DNA of 60,937 nucleotides, taken from the NCBI GenBank assembly GCA_019636275.1, contig JAHBXY010000038.1, positions 1 to 60,937 on the forward strand, written 5' to 3'. The notes under the pieces are model-generated. The model was not told the origin of the DNA. It worked only from the letters and a program-made list of their open reading frames with translations, and did no database searches. Position numbers and translations under genes: made by a program. This DNA comes from Planctomycetota bacterium. Lineage in GTDB: Bacteria; Planctomycetota; J058. Shown piece after piece: positions 51,822 to 60,937 of this stretch. The first letter of the stretch is position 1. Each line of letters opens with the position of its first letter.

Positions 51822-51955
51822 GCGACGACGCAGGTGCGCCGGCACCCGCGGGCAGTCCTTGCCCGTCCGAGCTGGCCACGAACTGAAGCCGCGGCGCGCG
51901 GCAAGAACTTACGACGGCACGCGGCTCGTCTCCCGGTCGGCGGAAGGAGGGTCGC

Positions 51956-54149
51956 GTGAAGCGCTGCCGGCGCGCGCTGGTGCTGTCGCTGCCAGGCCTG
52001 GTCGCCGTCGGTCTCGGAGCCTGGCTGGCCCTGCCACGGCGCCGGAGGTGGTCCCCGTCGTCCGCGAGGACGGCGAGGACTACGAGGGTGAGGTCGAGGA
52101 CGAGCCGCTCCTTGACCCGCTCTCGGCCGCCCACGGCCTCGCCGGCCTGGCCGCCCCCGATCCCCGGCCGGCCGCGCCGGCGCTCCCGGGCGCCCCCGCG
52201 CCCGGGAACGTCGCGCCCGAGAACGCCACCCCGGAGGACATCGCGCGCGAGCTCGGCGCCCGCGTGTCCCTCGTCCCGTACGACGGCGCGCTCGCGTCGC
52301 CGGTGCAGGTGCAGGAGGCCGGCGTCGCCAACGCCCTCGACCGCGCGCGGACGCTCGCGGCCCTGCTCCGGCAGGCGGGCCACGAGGCGCGCGTGGTGCA
52401 CGGGCCGGGCGCCCTGCCCCCGTGCGCGACCCCGGCCGACCGCGGCACCCTCGACCCGACGCTGCGCGCCGGGCTCGAGGCCCGCGTGCGCGCGCTCGCA
52501 CCGCGGGCCTGGGCCGTGATCGCGGGCGAGCGGGAGTGGCTCGAGCGCGCCGAGGCGACGCCGCCGGCTGGCCGGCTCGCCTGGGTGCAGGTCCGCCGCG
52601 ACGGCGCCTGGGTCGACCTGCCCCTGCCGCGCGAGGCCGTCGACCCGGCGGCCCAGCGCGCAACCGCGCCGCTCGACGACGCGGCGCTCGGGCGGCTGGC
52701 CTGGACCGTCACCCTGCGCCTGACGAACGTGCCGCAGGGCGCCGGCAAGCCGCGGGACGTGCTCGTCCACACGGCGCGCGCCGAGGCCCTGCACGCAGCC
52801 GGCGTCGCCGTCACCAACCTCCCCGACCGCGCGTCGGCGCGCTTCGTGCCGACGCTGCGCGTCGCCGGGCGCACGATCCAGGGGACGCCGTTCGACGGCC
52901 GGACGCTCGCGCGCCAGCTCCTGTCGGTCGAGGTGCGCGGCCAGGGGACCGTCCGGCGCGCCACGCGCGTGCTCGTCGAGCCGCGCGCGGCGGGCGACCT
53001 CGAGCGCGCGCTCGAGGTCGTGGCGCTGGCGCGCGTCGTCGTCACCACCGGCCCCGTGAGCGACGAGGTCCACGCCGACGCGGTCGCGCGCACCCTGGCG
53101 CACGGCGCAGCCCTGCTCCGGGGCGAGGACGAGGGCTGGCTCGACGCGCCGCCCCTGCGCGCCCTGGCCCTGCTCGGCGCCTCGCGCGCCCTGGCCGGGC
53201 GCGTGGGCGACGCCGCGCGCGCCAGCCTGGCCTTCCAGGCGCGGCCCGCGGTGGCGATCGAGCGCGAGTGGGTCGCCGTCGACGACGGCAGGATCGCGCG
53301 CCGCCACGGCCTCGACCTGGTCGACCCGGGGCACGCGTTCCGCGGGCCCGCGGGGGACGCGCGCGGCGGTCGAGCAGGGCGTCCTCGACGGCCTCCTCGA
53401 GCACGCGGTCCTGGCCGACCTCGAGCCGGAGAGCTCCGGCGCCGCGCTGGCCAGGGTCCTCGAGGGCGGCGCCGACCTCGCGGCCGAGCGCTCGACCGGC
53501 GCGCCATGGTCGGACGAGGTCGACGGCCGCGCGCCGCGCTACCGCCTGCACGCCGGCGCGGGCCTGCGCCTGGACCCCGGGCCGCAGGTGGTTCCGGTCC
53601 TCGACGACGGCACGGGCGGCGCGGTCGCCGTCACCGCGACCTCGGCGCGCGTCGACCCGCGCGACCGCGCGGCCGCGCTCGTCGGCGTGGCGAGCGCGCT
53701 CGTCCCGGCGCACGTCGTGCCGTTCTCGCCCGCTCCTCCTCGGCCTCGTCGGCTACTTCGACCAGCTCGCGAAGAGCTACGACCGCGCGTCGTCGATCCT
53801 CGACGGCCTCGCCGCGCGGATCGGCGGCGCAGAGGTCGGATCGCTCGACGCGGAGGCGAAGGCGCTCGAGGCCGCCCTGCGGGCGCTCTTCCCCGACCTC
53901 GTCGCCGGGGCGTTCCTCCAGCAGGTGATCGGGACGGCCGTGCTCGCGCCCGGGCTGCGCGCGGCCGGGACGGGGCTCCGCGACCTGGTCGCCCCGTTCA
54001 CTCGCCCGAGCGCGAGAAGAGCACGCCCGCGGCACCGGTGCATGCGTTGTGGACCCATGCAGCGGCAGCACTTGAGTGGCCCGCGACGAAGTAGATGTGC
54101 CAGCCCTCGACCTCCAGGTTCCACGTCGGCGCGGTCTCCTCGCGGATGA
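51956..54149 (+). pseudogene. exported transglutaminase-like large protein, frameshifted three times
   Basis: GTG/ATG region at 51956 gives MKRCRRALVLSLPGLVAVGL, a signal peptide or anchor. Near 52,030 sense moves to the next frame (APEVVPVVREDGEDYEG) and holds to about 53,345; a transglutaminase-like core is suggested by ARTLAALLRQAGHEARVVHG and LAWVQVRRDGAWVDLPL. At about 53,345 it moves again (AVEQGVLDGLLEHAVLADLE) and at about 53,730 once more (LLLGLVGYFDQLAKSYDRAS). The last frame stops at 54149, overlapping the convergent HINT gene by 152 bp. Catalytic residues cannot be confirmed. Confidence 0.6.
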
Positions 54150-54675
54150 CGACGCGCGCGACCACGAGGGGCGCGCCGTCGTCGCCGCGGAGCACGTCAC
54201 CGGGGCGCAGGAGCGCTGCGGGGACGAAGCCGCTGCCGGCGCGCCAGACCGGGTGGTTGGGCGTGCTGCGGAGCGGGGCTGGGTCGTCGCCGTCGTCGTC
54301 GTCCGAGCCGCGCGCCTGGCGGTGCGGCGCCGTGCGGCCCGTCTGCCGCGGACGCGGACGGAGCACGACCTCGGTCACCTGGGTCGTCGCCCCGCGGAGG
54401 ACGCGCGTCACCCGGCGCAGGCCCTGCGCGCCGGTGGTCGGGTCGCGCGAGACGACGCGGTCGCCCGGCGCGAGCGCCTCGATCGGGCGCGGGCCGCGGT
54501 CGGTCACGACGAGCGTGCCGGCGAGGAAGCAGCCCAGCTCCTCGAAGTGGCGCCGGATCTGCTCCCAGGACTGGCCCGCCTTGCGCAGCTCGCGCGCCTC
54601 GACGCGATCTCGCGGAAGGTCAGGCCGGCGCGCGGCCGGACGGCTGCTCTCCGAGGCCTTGAGCACCACGTCCAT
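53998..54675 (-). CDS. HINT-domain protein (polymorphic-toxin pretoxin type) lacking a toxin domain
   Basis: 225 aa. ATG 54675 has AGGAGG 6 nt upstream. About 48 residues of basic helix, then a HINT domain: catalytic CFLAGTLVVTDRGPRPIEAL near 49, GDRVVSRDP, TPNHPVW, LRPGDVLRGDDGAP, TWNLEVEGWHIYFVAGHS and the terminal AWVHNAC (His-Asn-Cys-type cleavage site, about 205-211). In polymorphic toxins a toxin of about 100 residues follows the VHN; here only about 15 residues remain (CTGAAGVLFSRSGE). No N-terminal RHS repeats either. Looks like a stranded HINT cassette; no immunity gene recognised. Confidence 0.8.
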   Translation of the reverse strand: MDVVLKASESSRPAARRPDLPRDRVEARELRKAGQSWEQIRRHFEELGCFLAGTLVVTDRGPRPIEALAPGDRVVSRDPTTGAQGLRRVTRVLRGATTQVTEVVLRPRPRQTGRTAPHRQARGSDDDDGDDPAPLRSTPNHPVWRAGSGFVPAALLRPGDVLRGDDGAPLVVARVVIREETAPTWNLEVEGWHIYFVAGHSSAAAAWVHNACTGAAGVLFSRSGE

Positions 54676-54742
54676 CGTCGACCTCCTGGACGGAGAGCAT
54701 CCGTTCCGGGTCTATGAGGAGGGGCGCTGCACGAAGGACTAC

Positions 54743-55201
54743 TCAGGGGAGTGCCGCGACGTCATTGCACGCCTCTGTCGGTGGGTGCCCCTGCTTCAGG
54801 TTCGTCCGGGTGACGACCGCCAGCCCGTTGCGTGACGTCGTGGAGACGACGCACGCTTGGTCTCGAGGGCAGGTCCTGGGCGAGATCAGGGCGCCGTGCA
54901 GAACCAGGTTGCTCCCCTCCGCCCGGACGCCCCGGCGAACTACTTCGAGGGCGTCTCCCCCAGCGGCGTTCGCAGCGGCGGCTACCTCGGCGCCGGAGGC
55001 AACGTCAAAACCGCATTCCCGATCATGTGAGGTGCGCCAGGTGGTCAATCGACTGCGCGTGGGTGGGCGAGTCGAGCGCGCCTGTGCCCACCGCAGTCGA
55101 TCGCCGTGTCGACGACGGCGACCCCGTCGTCGATGACGGTGATCGCGCGGGCGGGCGCGGCCATGAGCCCTGCGAGGAAGAGGACGCCGATGGCGAGCCA
55201 T
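54743..55201 (-). pseudogene. possible small exported protein, frameshifted
   Basis: At minus ATG 55201 a one-base shift reveals a signal peptide (AIGVLFLAGLMAAPARA, about 55,195-55,140) continuing ITVIDDGVAVVDTAIDC. Another frame is sensible further on (HDRECGFDVASGAEVAAAA, SRNGLAVVTRTNLKQG) to TAG/TGA at 54743. Between them the frame is uncertain. Function unknown. Downstream of, and cooriented with, the lipoprotein gene. Confidence 0.35.
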
Positions 55202-55266
55202 CGCGCCTTGGCGTGGGGCGCCTTGACGTGGCGCGCCCTGGCCTGGGCCTTGGAGGTCGCCGTCGC

Positions 55267-55746
55267 TCAGCTCGCTCGCGGGGGGAGCGTCGCGGGGCGC
55301 GTGTTCAGGCCCGACCGGCCCAGGCTCACCACGAGCGAGGCGGCGCCGGCCGGCGCGTCGACTCGCAGGAGCGCCTCGTAGGCGCGGCGCGAGCGGGCGA
55401 CGAACTCCGGCGCGATGTCCACCCGCTGCATGACCCGGCCGACCTCGGCCCCGCTGGCGTCGAGGAAGCGGACCGTCACGGGCTCGTTCGGCTGCAGCAA
55501 CCAGAGGCTCGAGGCGCGCAGGCTCAGGTCCGGGTCGACCTCGACCCGCGGCGGCGCGACCCACTCGAGGGCGTAGGTCAGCTCGAGGAGGTCGCTCCCC
55601 GCGAGGCGCTCGACGCGCGAGGCGCTGGCGCGCAGGCCGTGGAGCTCGGCCGGGGGTGGTGGGAGCGGGGGCGGCTGCTCCTCCGAGCAGCAGGCGGCGA
55701 GCGCCAGGCAGACGGCCCCGAGCGGCCAGCGGGCGCGGAACCTCAT
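55267..55746 (-). CDS. putative lipoprotein, function unknown
   Basis: 159 aa. MRFRARWPLGAVCLALAACC gives a lipobox (LAAC, lipidation Cys 19 or so), then SEEQPPPLPPPP linker. A beta-rich domain follows (ELTYALEWVAPPRVEVDPDL, VTVRFLDASGAEVGRVMQRV). ATG has GGGAGGG 4 nt upstream. Divergent from the kinase-FGE gene with about 100 bp between, so they share a promoter region. Confidence 0.75.
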   Translation of the reverse strand: MRFRARWPLGAVCLALAACCSEEQPPPLPPPPAELHGLRASASRVERLAGSDLLELTYALEWVAPPRVEVDPDLSLRASSLWLLQPNEPVTVRFLDASGAEVGRVMQRVDIAPEFVARSRRAYEALLRVDAPAGAASLVVSLGRSGLNTRPATLPPRAS

Positions 55747-55848
55747 TCGGCCCTCCCGAGCCCACCTTACCTGGTGAGACACCTGACTGCCACTCGTCGG
55801 ACCGAGGGCGTTGCCATGGCCGGACGGGCGGGCTAGGGTTCCTCGACC

Positions 55849-57100
55849 ATGAACCAGACGTCCTACGAGCTGGTCCGCCAGGGGGTGTCGCTGGCGCTCG
55901 AGGCGCACCGGCGCGGGCTGCTCGACGACCGGGTGCTGGACGCGATCCTGCAGCACTACGACGCCGAGGGCGCGGTCGAGCCGTTCCCGCCGGCCGAGGT
56001 GCTCGAGCGGCTCGGCGGGCTGACGGCGGCGCAGGTGCGCGAGCTCCTGGGCGGGCCGGCGCGCACGCCGTCGGACGTGCAGGGGCAGCGCTTCGGCGAC
56101 CGGCTGACGCTGCTCGAGCCGCTGGGCGCGGGCGGCATGGGCATGGTCTACCGCGCCTACGACCGCGTGCTGAAGCGGGCGGTCGCGGTGAAGCGCCTGC
56201 GCACCGACCACCTCGACAAGGCGGGCGCGGGGCGGGTGCTGGCGCGCTTCGAGCGCGAGGCCATGGCCATGGCGCGCGTGCGGCACCCGGCCTGCGTGCA
56301 GATCTTCGACGCCGGCCTGACGCCCTCGGGCGAGCCTTACCTGGTCATGGAGCTGGTCACCGGGCGCAGCCTGCGCGAGGTGATCGAGGACGACCGCGCG
56401 CGCTCGGCGCTCGCGCCGCGACGCGTCGCGCAGTGGGGGGCCGCGCTCGCCGACGCCCTGCAGGCGTGCCACGACGTGGGGCTGATCCACCGCGACGTGA
56501 AGCCGGCGAACATCCTCCTCGACGCGGCGGGGGCGCCGCGCCTGACCGACTTCGGCGTGGCGCTCGACGACCAGGCGCGCACGCGCCTCACGGCCGACAA
56601 GGGGATGGTCGGCACGCTCGCCTACATGTCGCCCGAGCAGGCCATGGGCGGCGCGGTCGACGCGCGCTCGGACGTCTACGCGCTCGGGGCCACGCTCTAC
56701 GAGGTGCTCACGGGGAGCCCGCCCTTCGACGGCCCCGGCGCGGCGCACCTCCTGCGACAGGTCCTCTCGGAGGAGCCCGCGCCCGTGCGGCGGCGGCGCC
56801 CCGCCACCCCGGCCGACCTCGAGACGATCGTCCACACCTGCCTGGCGAAGTCGGTCGCCGACCGCTACGCCACGGCGCAGGCCCTGGCCCTCGACCTGCG
56901 GCGCTTCCTCGCCGACGAGCCCGTGCTGGCCCGCGCGACCTCCCCCGGCCGGCGCCTCGCGCGGCGCGTGTGGCGCGCGCGGCGGCCGCTCGGCGCCGCG
57001 CTGCTGATCGGCGCGCTCGCCGGGGCGGGGCTGCTCGCGACGCGCGTGCGCGCGCGTCCGTCGACGCGGGCGCGGGTCGACGCCGCCCTCGGCTGCCGCC
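55849..57100 (+). CDS. Ser/Thr protein kinase with TM segment (N-terminal part of kinase-FGE-TPR gene)
   Basis: About 80-residue helical N-terminal region (LVRQGVSLALEAHRRGLLDD), then a Hanks-type kinase: LGAGGMGMVYRAYD near 92, VAVKRL, HRDVKPANILL near 215, DFGVALDD, AYMSPEQA. TM segment GAALLIGALAGAGLLATRV near 381-399. A one-base shift at about 57,075-57,100 (CGGCTGCCGCCGCCGTGG) moves sense into the frame of 57104-59068. ATG 55849 is preceded by a weak SD. Confidence 0.88.
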
Positions 57101-57103
57101 GCC

Positions 57104-59068
57104 GTGGCCACCGACCTCGACGCGGCCGAGGCCGCCGTCCTGCCGCTCGTCGCGGTCGCCGCGCCCGACCAGGCCGAGCGCGCTCGCGCGGCCCTCGGCG
57201 CCCTGCGGGGGCGGCGTCGCCTGCTCGAGGCCGAGGCCGCCTTCGACCGCTGGCGGGCGGCGCTGGCCCTCGGGCGCGAGTGCCTGGCCGAGGCCGACGG
57301 GCTGAAGACCCGGATCGAGCCGCAGCGGCCCTTCGCCGAGTCGCCCGACAAGCAGCGCCTGCTCGAGGTCGAGACGGCGCACGCGCGCGCCGAGCGCGAC
57401 GCCCTCGCCGCGCTGTTCGACTTCGAGCGCGCGCTCGGTCAGGCGGCGCTCGACGCGCCGCCGGCGGAGGTCGACGCCCTGCGCGCGCGGGTGCTGCTCG
57501 CGCGGGGGAGGGTCCTCGAGGACGACGACCCGGCCGTGGCCGAGGCGTTCTACCGGGAGGCCGCCGAGGCCGACGAGCGCAGCGGCGGCGCGCTGGCGAG
57601 CGAGCTGGCGCGGCCGGTGGTGGAGGTGCGCTCGGAGCGCCCGGGCGAGTGCGTGCTCTCGCGCTTCGAGTTCGACCCGACGGTCGCGCGCATGGTCCCG
57701 CGCGAGGAGGCGCGCGGCCCGACGCCGGCTCGCTTCGAGGCGAGCGGGGCGGGGGAGTATCTGATCGAGGTCACGGCCGAGGGCTGCCTGCCCGTGCGGG
57801 ACCTGGTGATCCTGACCCGCGGCGGGAGGCGGGAGTTCGCCTACCGGCCGATAGAGCGCGCGTCGCTCGGGCCGCTCGCCGACATGGTCGTGCACATTCC
57901 GGCGGGCGTGGCGCGGTGGGGGGAGCGGTTGCATGAGAAGGCGGTGGTCAGCGAAGTGCTCCTTGGCGCCCAGGAGGTGACCTACGAGCTCTGGCGCTCC
58001 TATCGAGTTGCCCAGAGCACGACAGACGACCAAGCCAATGTCCCGGAGCCACCCGGAGCCGAACGACTGGCTCCGTCAGATTGGCCGCGCTGGCCACTCA
58101 TGGGAGTGCCACTCAAGGCACTGCCCCCCTTCCTGATCTGGCTGCAGTCCGAGCTCGAACTCGCGGGCCTGAGCTTGCATGTCCGGTTTCCTCAGGAGCA
58201 TGAGCTCCACCGAGCCACGCGCGGCGAGTTCTCCTGGGTGTTTCCCTGGGGCAGGCAGTTCGAGGCTGCGTTCTGCTTGAACAGCGTAGGCGTCCAGCCT
58301 GACAGGATGGTCGTCTCGAGGCGGTTCCTCGTCGATCACCAGCCTGACGAGGATCGATCTTGGTTCGGCCTGATCAACTTGGCGGGGCGAGTCAGCGAGT
58401 TCGCGACGACTGCAACGCTGCACAGTGGCAATGCCGCATTCGGCGGATGCTTCACGTCCGGGGCGTCTAGCCTCCGCGACGCAATGCTCAGGGCCGGCGC
58501 GCTCCATGAGGAGGCGACTTCGTTCTCCACGGGCCTTCGACTCGCGTTTGTCCGGTGGGAGCGAACTCTCGACCAGACACCGTCAGGAAGGCGGGTCGAC
58601 GACGCCGTCACAACGGCGCACGCGTTGCTGGAGGCTCGCCAGGACCGCGAAGCGCTCAGGCTCGTCAATCAGAGTCTGCCGCAAGCTCCGCACGACGTCC
58701 GGCTGTGGAACCTGCGAGGCAGTCTTCGCAACGAGCTCGATGATCCCTGGGGCGCTGTCTGGGACTTTGGTGTTGCGCTCACGCTGCGGCCTGACGACGC
58801 CACGCTCTTGAGCAACCGAGCTCTGGTGAACATGAGCCGTGGAGCCCTCGACGCTGCTGAAGCCGACTTCTCACGCGCCCTCGCGGAGGCACCCGCACAG
58901 TTCGAGGCGCTGGTGGGTCGTGCGCGGCTCCACTTGCGGAGAGGAAACTGGTCCGCCGCCAAGTCGGACTTCGACGAGGCAAGCCGCAACAATCCGAATC
59001 ACCCGGCAATCCGTGACCTTCGTCGGCAGCTAGCAGAGAGTCGTGGACGTAGCCGACCCGGAGATTGA
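57104..59068 (+). CDS. FGE-sulfatase-like domain and TPR repeats (C-terminal part of kinase-FGE-TPR gene)
   Basis: 654 aa in this frame. Residues 1-250 helical then a beta region (VEVRSERPGECVLSRFEF). From about 260 a formylglycine-generating-enzyme-like domain: VHIPAGVARWGE, GAQEVTYELW, VRFPQEHELHRATRGEFSWV, FPWGRQFEAAFC, SWFGLINLAGRVSEFATT, STGLRLAFVR. The catalytic Cys pair of true FGE is not evident, so probably a sensor/ligand-binding version. Three to four TPRs end the protein (NLRGSLRNELDDPWGAVWDF, RARLHLRRGNWSAAKSDFDE). From about 57,930 on, GC drops to about 60% and codon use changes, as if this half came from another source. Confidence 0.85.
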   Translation: MATDLDAAEAAVLPLVAVAAPDQAERARAALGALRGRRRLLEAEAAFDRWRAALALGRECLAEADGLKTRIEPQRPFAESPDKQRLLEVETAHARAERDALAALFDFERALGQAALDAPPAEVDALRARVLLARGRVLEDDDPAVAEAFYREAAEADERSGGALASELARPVVEVRSERPGECVLSRFEFDPTVARMVPREEARGPTPARFEASGAGEYLIEVTAEGCLPVRDLVILTRGGRREFAYRPIERASLGPLADMVVHIPAGVARWGERLHEKAVVSEVLLGAQEVTYELWRSYRVAQSTTDDQANVPEPPGAERLAPSDWPRWPLMGVPLKALPPFLIWLQSELELAGLSLHVRFPQEHELHRATRGEFSWVFPWGRQFEAAFCLNSVGVQPDRMVVSRRFLVDHQPDEDRSWFGLINLAGRVSEFATTATLHSGNAAFGGCFTSGASSLRDAMLRAGALHEEATSFSTGLRLAFVRWERTLDQTPSGRRVDDAVTTAHALLEARQDREALRLVNQSLPQAPHDVRLWNLRGSLRNELDDPWGAVWDFGVALTLRPDDATLLSNRALVNMSRGALDAAEADFSRALAEAPAQFEALVGRARLHLRRGNWSAAKSDFDEASRNNPNHPAIRDLRRQLAESRGRSRPGD

Positions 59069-59073
59069 ACCCC

Positions 59074-60936
59074 CTACCCCCCCAACCGCGCCCGCATCGC
59101 CCGCGCGACAGGGTGCTCCGGATCCTCGCGCAGCACCTCCTCCACGAGCCCCAGCGCCGCCTGCCGCTGCCCGGTCTCGTCGTAGGCCCGCGCCAGCCGC
59201 AGCTTCAGGTCGGGGTGCGGCAGCGCCCGCACGAGGTCCTGCAGGAGCGAGATCGCCCGGTCGGCCTGGTTGAGGCGGGTCAGCGCCTCGCACAGGTTCA
59301 GCACCACGCGGACCGGCGGCGGCCGGCGGGCGGCGGCGAAGATCTGCAGGCAGGTGCGCGCGACCGCCGCGCACTCGCGCCAGCGCTCGGCGCGCAGCAG
59401 GACCGACGTCAGGCCGATCGCGGCGTCGACCCGGAACGCGTCGAACGACAGCGCGCGATCGAACATGAGGTGCGCCTGCTCCAGCTCGCCGAGCTGGAAC
59501 AGCGTCCCGCCAAGGAGCGAGAGCACCTCGGGGTCGTCCGGGGTGAGCTTGAACGCGCGGCGCAGGGCCTGGAGCGCGGCCGGGTAGTCGTCGCGCTCGA
59601 AGGCCACGAAGCCGAGCGTCAGGTGCGCCGTGGCCTGCTCAGGGTCGAGCGCGACGACGCGCTCGGCGACCACGCGCGCGCGGTCGAAGTCGCGCAGGAG
59701 GCTGGCGAGCAGCCGCGCGAACGCCGCGAGCGCCCCCGGCTTGCCCTGCGCCCAGGCGCCGAACCGCTCCAGCTCCGCCGCCGCAGCCTCGCGCGGGCGC
59801 GCCCGGAACGCGGCCACGACCCGGAGCTCGCGCGCCGGTAGATGATCGGGCGCCGCCGCCAGCGCCTCGTCGAGCCGGCGGACGGCCTCGTCGGCGCGGC
59901 CGACCTCGAGCAGCCCCTCGGCCAGGAGCGTCAGCGCCTCGACGTCGCCCGGCCGCACGGCGACGACCTCCTCGCCGTGCTCGATCAGGTGGCGCTGGAG
60001 CCCGGCGCCCGAGGCGATCCGCCGCAGCATGTCGGCGAGCTTCTTGCGACCCTGCGCCGCCTCCGGTCCGATCGGCATGGCGCGCAGGCCGCGGCGCAGC
60101 TCGCGGAGCACCTCGTCGAACTCCGGCTGGTGCCGACCGGCGCGCAGGAGCCAGACCCTCGCCTCGGCCGGGGCCAAGCGCTGGACCCGCTCGAGCGTCG
60201 TGTCGGCCTGATCCGCGCGCCCGGCCTGCTCGTAGAGCTGCGCGAGCACGAGGAGCATCTCGACGTCGTCGCCGCGCCGCTCGAGCAGCGCGCGCACGTC
60301 GCGGATCGCCAGGTCGTGCTGCCCGCGCGCGCGCAGGATCGTCACGCGGGTGATCAGCGCCGGGGGCAGGTCCGGGTCGAGCTCGAGCGCGCGGTTCACG
60401 TCGTCGAGCGCGCCCTGCGCGTCCCCCAGCCCCATGCTCACGCGCGCGCGCGAGACCCACAGCAGCGGGTCCTTCGGGTCGACCTCGAGCGCGCGCTCGC
60501 ACGCGCGCAGGGCGTCGTCGACGCGGCCCTGCGCGCCGAAGATCGTGGCCTCGAGGGTGTGGAGCTCGACGAGCCGCGGGTCGACGGCGCGCGCGCGCTC
60601 GATCGCGCCGCGGGCGCCCTCGGCGTCGCCGTCGCGGAGGAACAGGAGCATGGCCTCGAGGACGTCGCGCCACACGCCCGCGCCCGGCCCGGCCCGGGCG
60701 AGCCCCTCGGCCAGGAGCGGGACGACCCGCGGCGCGAGCTCGTCGGCCTCCTCCGCGTCGTGCGCGGTCCAGCGGGCGAGGAGCACGACGGCCTCGCTGC
60801 CGGCCGCGCCGCCCGGGTCGACGCGCCGGACCTCCTCGAGGTCGCGGCGGGCGAGGTCGTCCCGGCGCAGGCGGCGCGCCAGACGCGCGCGCTGGACCCG
60901 CAGGGCCAGCTCGTCGGGCGCGGCCTGGAGCGCCGC
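59074..60936 (-). CDS. large TPR protein, 5' end beyond the window
   Basis: At least 620 residues, continuing past the right edge. Successive TPR units throughout (ACERALEVDPKDPLLWVSRA, VNRALELDPDLPPALITRVT, DRALSFDAFRVDAAIGLTSV, YDETGQRQAALGLVEEVLRE). No TM or enzyme motif in the visible part. Ends five bases from the convergent kinase-FGE gene. A GTG at 60786 exists but the sense runs upstream of it, so the gene is truncated by the window. Confidence 0.85.
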   Translation of the reverse strand, partial: AALQAAPDELALRVQRARLARRLRRDDLARRDLEEVRRVDPGGAAGSEAVVLLARWTAHDAEEADELAPRVVPLLAEGLARAGPGAGVWRDVLEAMLLFLRDGDAEGARGAIERARAVDPRLVELHTLEATIFGAQGRVDDALRACERALEVDPKDPLLWVSRARVSMGLGDAQGALDDVNRALELDPDLPPALITRVTILRARGQHDLAIRDVRALLERRGDDVEMLLVLAQLYEQAGRADQADTTLERVQRLAPAEARVWLLRAGRHQPEFDEVLRELRRGLRAMPIGPEAAQGRKKLADMLRRIASGAGLQRHLIEHGEEVVAVRPGDVEALTLLAEGLLEVGRADEAVRRLDEALAAAPDHLPARELRVVAAFRARPREAAAAELERFGAWAQGKPGALAAFARLLASLLRDFDRARVVAERVVALDPEQATAHLTLGFVAFERDDYPAALQALRRAFKLTPDDPEVLSLLGGTLFQLGELEQAHLMFDRALSFDAFRVDAAIGLTSVLLRAERWRECAAVARTCLQIFAAARRPPPVRVVLNLCEALTRLNQADRAISLLQDLVRALPHPDLKLRLARAYDETGQRQAALGLVEEVLREDPEHPVARAMRARLGG

Positions 60937-60937
60937 C

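Noticed and set aside
54714..55836. plus-strand ORFs opposite the lipoprotein genes
   Set aside because: Low-complexity Arg/Ala composition; the minus strand has a lipobox protein with a strong SD.

Overview
This is a 60.9 kb, very GC-rich (roughly 72-75% in genes) bacterial chromosome segment. The 16S rRNA has Planctomycetota-like signatures, read from memory of that phylum: a GCGGCGTGGATTAGGCATG start region and GGGGGCTCACACAAGCGGTGG near position 900. The gene content fits too: Ser/Thr kinases fused to sensor or FGE domains, FHA proteins, site-2 proteases, pseudopilins and TPR proteins. A KdsD-type isomerase argues for a Kdo/LPS outer membrane. No tRNA gene was found. Class-level placement was not attempted.

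Layout. 1-2.7 kb: end of a MoxR/DUF58 operon. 2.8-4.7 kb: a HEAT-like gene (minus) and an M50-like membrane protein. 5.1-10.4 kb: a complete linked 16S-23S-5S operon on the minus strand, without spacer tRNAs, with 23S and 16S processing stems, two boxA-like sites and an upstream array of five tandem core promoters (10.85-11.46 kb). 11.6-16.1 kb: dxr, a long multi-PDZ RseP-like protease, a small conserved protein and kdsD. 16.3-18.0 kb: a TPR protein with a very acidic tail (minus). 18.2-22.9 kb: adenosine deaminase, an FHA-GAF-AAA+ sigma-54 activator and an aminotransferase.

23.0-40.5 kb is the most distinctive region: a colinear, mostly overlapping operon that looks like the inner-membrane platform and pseudopilins of a type II secretion/type IV pilus-like machine. 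It runs double-FHA protein, membrane protein with a carbohydrate-binding-like domain, PilM-PilN fusion, PilO-like, PilP/GspC-like, TPR protein, GspG, GspH, a giant 1890-aa GspK, GspJ, GspI. Several components carry inserted lectin-like (LamG-type) folds and a recurring small beta-module. GspD, GspE and GspF are not in the window.

40.8-41.8 kb: a RAYT-type transposase (minus). 42.0-45.8 kb: a tandem double Ser/Thr kinase followed by a membrane segment and four Ig-like repeats, reading frame broken in the linker. 45.8-50.6 kb: a site-2 protease (minus), an exported coiled-coil protein, an ECF sigma factor, its anti-sigma factor and a HEAT/PDZ periplasmic protein, plausibly one envelope-stress module. 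50.6-51.1 kb: 86-bp tandem repeats. 51.1-55.7 kb: CPBP protease, a frameshifted transglutaminase-like exported protein, a convergent HINT protein without its toxin, and small exported or lipoprotein genes. 55.8-59.1 kb: kinase-FGE-TPR protein with a sharp GC drop in its 3' half. 59.1 kb to the end: a large TPR protein (minus, 5' end outside).

Reading-frame breaks are frequent. About a dozen are inferred, many just beside transmembrane segments in GC-rich linkers. They may be assembly indels, so affected genes are described in parts and should be verified against raw reads.
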